Positions 1 through 5,103 of a stretch of 5,412 nucleotides of DNA are shown here, in pieces. This stretch comes from Gemmatimonadota bacterium (GTDB lineage Bacteria; Gemmatimonadota; Gemmatimonadetes; Gemmatimonadales; Gemmatimonadaceae). The translations under genes and the position numbers were made by a program. Each line of letters opens with the position of its first letter. The first letter of the stretch is position 1. The stretch spans positions 1 through 5,412 of the forward strand of contig JAEUJK010000600.1 in assembly GCA_016794735.1 (NCBI GenBank), read 5' to 3'. Under the pieces are notes generated by a model. The model made no database searches. It had not been told where the DNA came from and worked only from the letters and a program-made list of their open reading frames with translations.

Positions 1-1604
1 GCGCGATCGGGACCCAGCAGTTCCACACGGATCGGCTGCCGCGCCGGGATGTTGCAGAACACGGCGCTTCGTGCGGCATCGAGCCCGCTTTCCTCGGTAT
101 GCGGCACCATGCGCAGCGAGGTGTTCGCCGTATTCGGCTTCTCGAACGTGTTGTAACGAATGCGGGCCGCGGTGACGTCGGGGCGCGTGACGACCACGCG
201 GAGCAACGAGCGATCCTCGTCCAGCGAGCCACGGCCGCAGAGGCGGCGCGTCACCTGCTCGGTGGTCATGGCCTGCAGCGCGGTCACCGATTGGCTGGCT
301 TCCACGATGTCGAGGTCCTGTTCGCCGGCAATGAGTCCCAGCGCCTGGTAGCCGGGATGTTCGAGGAGCAGGGTGAAGCCGCCCGCGGGGAGCGAGTCCA
401 GTCGGAAGTAGCCGTCCGCGCGCGTGGTCGCGGAATACGCGGTGCCCGAGAGGCGGAGTGTCGCCCCGGGGAGCGGCGCGCGCCCGGTGGAGTCCATCAC
501 CCGCCCGGTGAGTGACGCCGCACGCGAGGTCATGCGGGCGCCGTCCGGCGTGACCTCGCCACCGTCTTCCTTGTAGCGGACGACCTCGAGCGGCGCCGCG
601 GCGCCGGGGACGCCGGAGGGGCGTCCGGCGGCGAGTTCCGGCATCCGGATGAACCAGCGCGACACATACCACGTCCCGTTAGGCGTGTTGGCAAAGCGGA
701 CCTCGCCGCGTGGGTCGCCACGCGGGACGGCGCGCGCCACGTTCACGTAGCGGAACTCGACGAGCCGGAGCTCCCGCGTCGCACTGTCCATCCAGAACGA
801 TCCGCGAATCTCCGGCGCCAGGCGACTGGGGACCGGCTCGAACGAGAGGCCCACGAGGCCGGCGCGTTCGCGGGATGGCGCGGCCAGCGAGAAGCAGTGG
901 TCGCGCAGGAACTCCCCGGACGTGAGGATCTCGGCGTCGGGTGCAAAGAACGTGTTGGCGCCATCGACTTCCGGCCGCATGTAGCCGGTGGTCGACAACT
1001 CGGCCGGATCCAATGCGTAGAACGGTCGCTCGGTGACGCCGCGCGTGACGTTCTGTCGCTCGCTGACGACGCGAACGCCCGACGCGGAGAGCTGCCGCGA
1101 GTAGCGGACCATCGTGGCGGTGAACAGCCGGTCGCGCAGGGCGAGGCGGCTCGCGGTGAGTGCCGCGCGTGCCTCGTCCCAGAGGGCGGCGACGCGGGCG
1201 GCCTCATTCGGGCGCACGGAACATGGTGCATCGGCCACGACCTCGATGACCGGGAGGGCCGCCGTGAAGTCGATGGGCTCGAGGGTGATGTCGATGCGGC
1301 GCGCGTCCCCGGCGCCAAGGGTGAACGGCGCGGACACGAAGCGCTTGAGTCCCACGCGCTTGGCCGAGAGGACAAAACGTCCCGCGCGTCCGGCCTGCAC
1401 GGCGAACTCGCCGCGGGCGTCGCTCAGCGCGGCGCGCACGAGGGCGGGCTGCGTCGACGCCGTCGCCCCCGCTTCGTCGAGTTGGACCACGACGCCGGGG
1501 ATCGGGGCGCGGGTGCGCGCGTCGGTCACCGTGCCGCGCACCACCTGCGCGGCCGCGGGGGCGGCGATGAGGAGGAGGCACACCGCCATCCATCCAATCC
1601 TCAC
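1..1604 (-). CDS. Secreted protein with two carboxypeptidase-regulatory-like domains (3' end outside window)
   Basis: The frame is open from 1604 to the window edge, giving 534 residues with no stop. The GTG at 1604 is preferred because it gives a complete signal peptide (MRIGWMAVCLLLIAAPAAAQ, residues 1-20, cleavage probably after AAAQ or nearby) and has a GGTGA ribosome-binding match at 1612-1616. The ATG at 1589 would leave almost no n-region. Residues 21-90 form a carboxypeptidase-regulatory-like sandwich (RGTVTDARTRAPIPGVVV, then SDARGEFAV). Residues 363-424 form a second one (LTGRVMDSTGRAPLPGATL, then TRADGYFRLDSLPAG). Between them lies a strand-rich region (about 195-320) that I cannot assign. 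After the second domain is another unassigned part (EDRSLLRVVVTRP, then VFCNIP). The mature part has exactly four cysteines, C128, C237, C456 and C516, which may form disulfides. I see no peptidase domain, TonB box or barrel in the visible part. The protein is probably periplasmic or outer-membrane associated; its role is unknown. It is divergent to the tonB-like gene. Confidence 0.87.
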   Translation of the reverse strand, partial: MRIGWMAVCLLLIAAPAAAQVVRGTVTDARTRAPIPGVVVQLDEAGATASTQPALVRAALSDARGEFAVQAGRAGRFVLSAKRVGLKRFVSAPFTLGAGDARRIDITLEPIDFTAALPVIEVVADAPCSVRPNEAARVAALWDEARAALTASRLALRDRLFTATMVRYSRQLSASGVRVVSERQNVTRGVTERPFYALDPAELSTTGYMRPEVDGANTFFAPDAEILTSGEFLRDHCFSLAAPSRERAGLVGLSFEPVPSRLAPEIRGSFWMDSATRELRLVEFRYVNVARAVPRGDPRGEVRFANTPNGTWYVSRWFIRMPELAAGRPSGVPGAAAPLEVVRYKEDGGEVTPDGARMTSRAASLTGRVMDSTGRAPLPGATLRLSGTAYSATTRADGYFRLDSLPAGGFTLLLEHPGYQALGLIAGEQDLDIVEASQSVTALQAMTTEQVTRRLCGRGSLDEDRSLLRVVVTRPDVTAARIRYNTFEKPNTANTSLRMVPHTEESGLDAARSAVFCNIPARQPIRVELLGPDR

Positions 1605-1646
1605 CGAGCTTTCACCCGATCGTAATCGGCGGATAACCAGCGGTTC

Positions 1647-1663
1647 ACCTCGTGATCCGAGGT
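1647..1663. repeat. 6-bp inverted repeat ACCTCG-tgatc-CGAGGT
   Basis: The arms at 1647-1652 and 1658-1663 are perfect reverse complements around a 5-nt spacer. It sits near the middle of the divergent gap and could be an operator half-site pair or a small hairpin. Repeats this short occur by chance in GC-rich DNA, so its function is uncertain. Confidence 0.3.
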
Positions 1664-1696
1664 TCGGGGTAAGACAGCAGGCGTGCGAGCGACGCG

Positions 1697-1712
1697 GATG
1701 CGACAACGCATC
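1697..1712. repeat. 6-bp inverted repeat GATGCG-acaa-CGCATC
   Basis: The arms at 1697-1702 and 1707-1712 are perfect reverse complements around a 4-nt spacer, a geometry suited to an RNA tetraloop hairpin in the leader of the tonB-like gene. It lies 61 nt upstream of that gene's start codon. There is no T-run after it, so it is not an intrinsic terminator. Confidence 0.35.
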
Positions 1713-1736
1713 GAAAGCGGTGCCCGCCCGCAGGCT

Positions 1737-1752
1737 CCACGTGGCGCGCCAC
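1737..1752. promoter_or_regulatory. Overlapping palindromes CCACGTGG and GTGGCGCGCCAC, possible operator
   Basis: An 8-bp perfect palindrome (1737-1744) shares its right half, GTGG, with a 12-bp perfect palindrome (1741-1752). The second ends 11 nt before the ribosome-binding site of the tonB-like gene. Perfect twofold symmetry fits a site for a dimeric regulator, or a weak RNA hairpin that could affect ribosome access. No regulator is encoded in the window, so the operator role is inference only. Confidence 0.35.
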
Positions 1753-1763
1753 ACCCAACCGAT

Positions 1764-1768
1764 GGAGG
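1764..1768 (+). promoter_or_regulatory. Ribosome-binding site GGAGG that sets the tonB-like gene start
   Basis: GGAGG lies 5 nt before the ATG at 1774. This favours 1774 over the in-frame ATG at 1762, which would overlap the site, and over the ATG at 1786, which would be too far away. Confidence 0.8.
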
Positions 1769-1773
1769 AATCG

Positions 1774-2493
1774 ATGTCCGCCCGCATGAAGGTCAAGCTT
1801 CCCGAGTCCGCACGTGAACGCAAGCGTAGCTTTGGTGGCGCCACGGTGAGCACGTTGCTCCACGCGGCCCTCATCGGCGGCACCCTCGCGGCTACGGGAA
1901 AGACCGTCGATTCGCTGTACGAGCCGGTGATCGCGGCCGAGGACCTGATCTATGTGAAGCCGGAGGCCAGGCCTGAGCCGCCCAAGCCGGCGGAGCCGCC
2001 GCCTCCGCGAGACATACCCACGAACGTGGAACCTGTGCCGAGCCTGGACGTGAGACCCGTCAACCTTCTCGTGGTGCCGGAGGGATTGCCGCCTGTGGAC
2101 GCGCGCATTGGCACCATGCTCGTGGACTCGTTCAAGGTCGCCCCGCGTGACACTACGCCGACAAGCGTCGGTACGGGCGAGGTGAGCGGCGAGCCCTTCA
2201 CCGAAGCCATGGTGGAGAAGGCGGTGCAGGCGCGCGGGGGCAACCCCACACCCAGGTACCCGTCCTTCCTGGCGTCAGCTGGCGTGGAAGGTGTCGTCTA
2301 CGCGCGGTTCATCGTGGACACCACCGGGCGCGTGGAGCCGGAGTCGATCGACTTCATCAAGAGCGATCACACCCTGTTCGAGCGTGAGGTGCGGCAGGTG
2401 CTGTTGCGCTCGCGGTTCGTGCCGGCGGAGTTCGGCAAGCAGCGGGTGCGCCAGCTGGTGGAGCAGGCCTTCGCCTTCGCCCTCAAGCGTTAG
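1774..2493 (+). CDS. TonB-family energy transducer
   Basis: This is a 239-residue protein with the classic TonB layout. TonB carries energy from the inner-membrane proton-driven ExbB/ExbD motor across the periplasm to outer-membrane TonB-dependent receptors. A short basic cytoplasmic N-terminus (residues 1-20) precedes one membrane helix at about 21-41. That helix contains S26-T-L-L-H30, matching the SxxxH motif that TonB uses to couple to ExbB/ExbD. A proline-rich stretch follows (about 63-82, PEARPEPPKPAEPPPPRDIP), then a linker. The TonB C-terminal domain spans about 157-239, with PRYP at 160-163 and VEGVVYARFIVDTTGRV at 171-187. The length and order are typical. No exbB or exbD is adjacent, so the partners must be encoded elsewhere. 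The gene is divergent from the secreted-protein gene, and its 3' end overlaps the NUDIX gene by 11 bp. I give no symbol because paralogues of TonB are common. Confidence 0.93.
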   Translation: MSARMKVKLPESARERKRSFGGATVSTLLHAALIGGTLAATGKTVDSLYEPVIAAEDLIYVKPEARPEPPKPAEPPPPRDIPTNVEPVPSLDVRPVNLLVVPEGLPPVDARIGTMLVDSFKVAPRDTTPTSVGTGEVSGEPFTEAMVEKAVQARGGNPTPRYPSFLASAGVEGVVYARFIVDTTGRVEPESIDFIKSDHTLFEREVRQVLLRSRFVPAEFGKQRVRQLVEQAFAFALKR

Positions 2494-3058
2494 GCGCCGT
2501 GGGAAATGCCTTGCGCAGCATGCGGCGCACGCTCTCGTCGGTGGTGAGCGTCGCCGCCTGCTGTGGGGCCAGCCATCGCGCGTCCACCCGTTCGGCGCTG
2601 GCCGGTGTGGGGAGCCCGTCCACGACGGCGAGGAACCGGATGTCGTGATGCAGGTGGGCCGGTGCGGTGCCGCGCGCCGGGATCTCGTGGATGTCGAGGT
2701 CGAAGCAGGTGGGGGCGATGGTCGCCTCCAACCCGGTTTCCTCCCGCACCTCGCGCCGCGCAGCCTCCACCAGCGAGGGATCCTCCGGCTCGATGTGGCC
2801 GCCGGGCTGCAGCCACAGGGACAACGTGGGGTGATGGATGAGCAGCACCTGGCCGGCGTCGCGCGAGATCACGAGCGCACTCGCGGTGAAGTGCCCTGGG
2901 TCGAACTGGTCGCGCGTGAAGGGCGCGTCGGTCGTGGCGAGCAGCGCCAGCATGCGCGCGTGGTGCTCGCGCTCGCGAGTGTCGGCGGGCGTGAAGGCGT
3001 CGAGCAGCTCGAGGGCATGATACCCCCGGGGGTCGCGCGTGAGGACGCGGGTGGTCAC
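2483..3058 (-). CDS. NUDIX hydrolase
   Basis: This 191-residue protein is expected to hydrolyse a nucleoside diphosphate linked to another group, using divalent metal. The Nudix box is clear: GGHIEP at 86-91 and REVREETGL at 102-110, with E103, E106 and E107 as the likely metal ligands and catalytic residues. Compared with the textbook box (Gx5Ex7REUxEExGU), an aspartate, D93, stands where the first glutamate is expected. The spacing before RE is one residue longer, which I recognise as a common subfamily variant. Residues 1-55 are an N-terminal extension, followed by PGHFTASALVIS. A histidine-rich stretch after the box (DIHEIPARG at 122-130, HLHHD at 135-139) is typical of this subfamily. 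The substrate cannot be read from the sequence. Translation starts at a GTG with only a weak ribosome-binding site, 13 bp after the ATPase stop codon, so it is probably co-transcribed and may be translationally coupled. It ends inside the convergent tonB-like gene. Confidence 0.92.
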   Translation of the reverse strand: MTTRVLTRDPRGYHALELLDAFTPADTREREHHARMLALLATTDAPFTRDQFDPGHFTASALVISRDAGQVLLIHHPTLSLWLQPGGHIEPEDPSLVEAARREVREETGLEATIAPTCFDLDIHEIPARGTAPAHLHHDIRFLAVVDGLPTPASAERVDARWLAPQQAATLTTDESVRRMLRKAFPTAPNA

Positions 3059-3071
3059 CGGGTCCGTGCGC

Positions 3072-4613
3072 CTAACGACGACGCGAGCGGCGGCGCGGGC
3101 TGGGCATCAACGAGCCCATCATCCCGCGCACGAGCCGGCCCGTGATCGCCACGGCGGCCGTGCGGATCACGCTGCGGGTGATGCTGCTGTCGAGCACCCG
3201 GCCGAGCAGTCCGCCGTTCTCCGGGGCCTCCCTTGCCTTCGCGGACTCGGCCGCCGGTGCGTCCTCCGGCGCTTCCACCACGCGCGCCGCGAGCATCTCG
3301 CGCGCACTCTCGCGATCCACCGCCGTCGCGTACTTCTTCACCTGCGGCGTGGAGAGGCGCTGCGCCAGCTCGGCGTCGGTGAGCGGTCCCATCCGCGACT
3401 GCGGCGGGATCATGCGCGAGATGAAGGGCAGGGTGGGTGCGCCATTGGACTGGAGCGTCACCACCATCGCCTCGCCGATCCCCAGCGTGGTGAGCACCTG
3501 CTGCACGTCGTAGTACTCGGTGCGCGGGAAGGTGCGCGACGCAGCGCGCAGGTTCTTCTCGTCGTCGGGCGTGAACGCGCGCAACGCGTGTTGCACGCGA
3601 TTGCCGAGCTGGGCGAGGACGGTCTCGGGAATGTCCTTGGGGCTCTGCGTGATGAAGAAGACCCCCACCCCCTTGGACCGGATCAGGCGCACGACCTGCT
3701 CGATCTGGTCCATCAACGCCTCGTTGGCGTTGTCGAAGAGGAGGTGCGCCTCGTCTAAGAAGAAGACGAGCTTCGGCTTGTCGATGTCGCCCACTTCCGG
3801 CAGCTCGTTGTAGAGCGAGGCGAGCATCCAAAGCATGAAGGTCGAGAACAACGCCGGCCGCTGCTGCACGTCCGAAAGCGAGAGCACGCTCACCAGCCCG
3901 CGACCATCGCGTTCCACCTGCAACAGGTCATCGAGGTCGAACATCGGCTCGCCGAAGAACTTCTCCGCGCCCTGCTGCTCCAGCTCGATCATCTCGCGCA
4001 GCAACACCCCCACCGTCGCCTTGGACATGGCACCGTACGCCTTGAGTTCCTCGGCGCCGTCGTCGGAGAGGAACTGCAGGACCGAGCGCAGGTCGCTCAG
4101 GTCCAACAACAGGAGCCCCTTATCGTCGCAGTACTTGAAGACCATCGCGAGGACCGAGGCCTGCGTCTCGTTGAGGCCGAGCACCTTGGCGAGGAGCAGC
4201 GGACCAAAGCTCGAGATCGTGGCGCGAAGTTGTGCCCCCTTTGCACCGGTGAGGCTGAGGAACTCCACGGGGAAGCCGGTGCCGTGCCACGCATACCCGG
4301 TGTCGGCCGCGCGCTTCGCGACCTTGTCGTTGCTCTCCCCTGCCACGGCAACGCCTGAGAGGTCGCCCTTGATGTCGGCCATGAACACCGGCACGCCGTT
4401 GGCCGAGAGCTGCTCGGCGATCAACTGCAGCGACTTGGTCTTGCCGGTACCGGTGGCGCCGGCGATCAGGCCGTGGCGGTTGAGCATGGCCAGCGGCACC
4501 TGGACCAGCGGCTCCGCGTGGCATTCGCCCTCATGGACGACGGCGCCGAGGGTGATGGCGCTGCCCTTCGTGGTGAAGGCGGCGCGGGCCGAGTCGATGA
4601 CGTGTTGGTTCAT
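3072..4613 (-). CDS. HerA/FtsK-type P-loop ATPase, DUF853 (YjgR-like) family
   Basis: This 513-residue cytoplasmic ATPase has about the usual length for the DUF853 family (E. coli YjgR), which is related to the HerA DNA-pumping ATPases and acts as a ring in its relatives. Its cellular role is not established. Walker A is GATGTGKT at 52-59, with K58 and T59 contacting the nucleotide. Walker B is LVFFLDEAH at 282-290, with D287 and the catalytic E288. A sensor-like ITQSP follows at 321-325, and arginines R339 and R345 in the next segment are candidate arginine fingers. The Walker A and B motifs are far apart, as in this family. After about residue 440 comes an Ala/Glu-rich linker (447-466), then a C-terminal tail ending RRRSRRR that may bind nucleic acid or phospholipid. 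The ATG at 4613 is chosen because MNQHVIDSA is a natural start; a GAGGT lies 11 nt before it, rather far. The gene lies directly upstream of the NUDIX gene. I see no NurA-like nuclease or other known HerA partner in the window. Confidence 0.93.
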   Translation of the reverse strand: MNQHVIDSARAAFTTKGSAITLGAVVHEGECHAEPLVQVPLAMLNRHGLIAGATGTGKTKSLQLIAEQLSANGVPVFMADIKGDLSGVAVAGESNDKVAKRAADTGYAWHGTGFPVEFLSLTGAKGAQLRATISSFGPLLLAKVLGLNETQASVLAMVFKYCDDKGLLLLDLSDLRSVLQFLSDDGAEELKAYGAMSKATVGVLLREMIELEQQGAEKFFGEPMFDLDDLLQVERDGRGLVSVLSLSDVQQRPALFSTFMLWMLASLYNELPEVGDIDKPKLVFFLDEAHLLFDNANEALMDQIEQVVRLIRSKGVGVFFITQSPKDIPETVLAQLGNRVQHALRAFTPDDEKNLRAASRTFPRTEYYDVQQVLTTLGIGEAMVVTLQSNGAPTLPFISRMIPPQSRMGPLTDAELAQRLSTPQVKKYATAVDRESAREMLAARVVEAPEDAPAAESAKAREAPENGGLLGRVLDSSITRSVIRTAAVAITGRLVRGMMGSLMPSPRRRSRRR

Positions 4614-4656
4614 GGGATGACGCTACCTCGGGGGATGCGTGAATCGGCAACGGGTG

Positions 4657-4677
4657 AGGGCGCGAAGCTCGCGCCCT
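4657..4677 (-). repeat. Perfect 9-bp stem with 3-nt loop between the PQQ-like and ATPase genes
   Basis: The arms AGGGCGCGA (4657-4665) and TCGCGCCCT (4669-4677) are exact reverse complements around AGC. The stem starts 11 nt after the stop codon of the PQQ-like gene, the usual place for a 3'-end structure. On the minus strand it is followed by CACCCG and not a T-run, so it does not fit a standard intrinsic terminator. It could mark a Rho-dependent 3' end, stabilise the upstream message, or weaken read-through into the ATPase gene. Confidence 0.55.
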
Positions 4678-4687
4678 GCGCGTCGCG

Positions 4688-5026
4688 TCAGGTCGCGGCT
4701 GCGGCCGCCTGCCGCTGCCGAATGGCGGAGGTCGCGCTGTGGCCGATGTCACTCACGGGGAGGAGCGGCGAGTCGCTGGCGATGCTGGCCAGGTCCCACC
4801 CCATCCCCTTCAGGTTGTTGTGCCAGATGACGGCCCCATCATGCGGGTTGAGGCACCAGAGCTCACCCTTTGCGGTGGCAAAGAGGAACTCCTGGTCGCG
4901 GGCCACCTGCACGTAGTACTGGCCCTTCAGCTCCGTCTTCCACGCGACTTCGCCGGTGAGGCGGTTGAGTGCCACGACGTGGCCCTTGATACCGATGTAG
5001 ACGAGGGTTGGACGACGCGGGGGCAT
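4688..5026 (-). CDS. Short protein with two PQQ-type beta-propeller repeats
   Basis: This 112-residue protein contains two clear copies of the propeller-blade motif seen in PQQ-like (quinoprotein-type) repeats: KGHVVALNRLTGEVAW at 14-29 and KGELWCLNPHDGAVIW at 53-68. The copies are exactly 39 residues apart, with matching G15/G54, L20/L59, N21/N60, G25/G64, W29/W68 and L33/L72. A full propeller needs about six to eight blades, so this protein would have to form oligomers or pack its two blades on a partner. There is no signal peptide, so a cytoplasmic location is likely. The last 20 residues (SDIGHSATSAIRQRQAAAAA) look unstructured. The start is the ATG at 5026, with AAGG about 5-6 nt upstream. 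The gene is 74 bp upstream of the ATPase gene and divergent from the LanC-like gene. PQQ binding itself is not shown; many such repeats bind no cofactor. Confidence 0.82.
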   Translation of the reverse strand: MPPRRPTLVYIGIKGHVVALNRLTGEVAWKTELKGQYYVQVARDQEFLFATAKGELWCLNPHDGAVIWHNNLKGMGWDLASIASDSPLLPVSDIGHSATSAIRQRQAAAAAT

Positions 5027-5103
5027 GGGACCTTGCGGTGTGAGGGTTCAGGCGGGACCATAAAATGGCAGGAATCCCCCGTTCGCGTGAGGAGGTGCTC
5101 ATC
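5027..5103. promoter_or_regulatory. Divergent intergenic region between the PQQ-like and LanC-like genes
   Basis: These 77 bp must hold start signals for both genes. The best -10 candidate for the rightward gene is TAAAAT at 5061-5066 (5 of 6 matches to TATAAT), but the bases 17 bp upstream of it match a -35 box poorly. If this box is real, transcription starts near 5073, downstream of the in-frame ATG at 5065. A direct repeat GGGACC occurs at 5027-5032 and 5054-5059; it is short and may be chance. Confidence 0.4.
5090..5097 (+). promoter_or_regulatory. Strong ribosome-binding site AGGAGGTG for the LanC-like gene
   Basis: AGGAGGTG is a near-complete match to the 3' end of 16S rRNA and lies 6 nt before the GTG at 5104. 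It decides the start in favour of that GTG over the in-frame ATG at 5065, which has no comparable site. Confidence 0.75.

Larger units (their letters stand above)
1605..1773. promoter_or_regulatory. Divergent intergenic region between the secreted-protein gene and the tonB-like gene
   Basis: These 169 bp must carry the start signals for both divergent genes. I found no convincing -35/-10 pair on either strand, which may reflect promoter rules that differ from the E. coli consensus. The region holds three inverted repeats, listed separately. There is also a small CCGAT-cgta-ATCGG repeat at 1616-1629, next to the minus-strand start. No short gene is supported here. The frame of the tonB-like gene stays open through this region, but without a suitable ribosome-binding site. 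Confidence 0.6.

Noticed and set aside
743..1375. 210-codon minus-strand open frame in another phase
   Set aside because: It is an Arg/Ser/Pro-rich shifted reading of the secreted-protein gene. That gene's own frame is continuous through here, so there is no need for a frameshift.
897..1625. 242-codon plus-strand open frame antisense to the secreted-protein gene
   Set aside because: Its product is Arg/Gly/Glu-rich with no recognisable domain, while the minus strand has a signal peptide and family-like sequence.
1114..1773. Long upstream extension of the tonB-like reading frame over the secreted-protein gene
   Set aside because: The frame is open by chance because of high GC. The extension is arginine/alanine-rich, lies antisense to a well-supported gene and has no ribosome-binding site, while the ATG at 1774 has an excellent one.
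2291..3145. 284-codon plus-strand open frame across the end of the tonB-like gene and the NUDIX gene
   Set aside because: It is a shifted reading of the TonB C-terminal domain followed by antisense of the NUDIX gene. Both real frames carry clear motifs.
3055..3831. 258-codon minus-strand open frame inside the ATPase gene
   Set aside because: It is an Arg/Ala-rich alternative phase of the ATPase, whose own frame holds the Walker B and sensor motifs in the same stretch.
3072..4613. Assignment of the ATPase as a HerA-NurA or other named antiphage system
   Set aside because: The sequence pattern matches the DUF853/YjgR branch, and no nuclease, Sir2 or DUF4297-type partner is in the window.
3835..4620. 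261-codon plus-strand open frame antisense to the ATPase Walker A half
   Set aside because: It is Ser/Arg-rich, typical of the reverse strand of a GC-rich gene, and has no domain or ribosome-binding site.
4657..4677. Reading the stem-loop as a standard intrinsic terminator
   Set aside because: There is no T-run after the stem on either strand.
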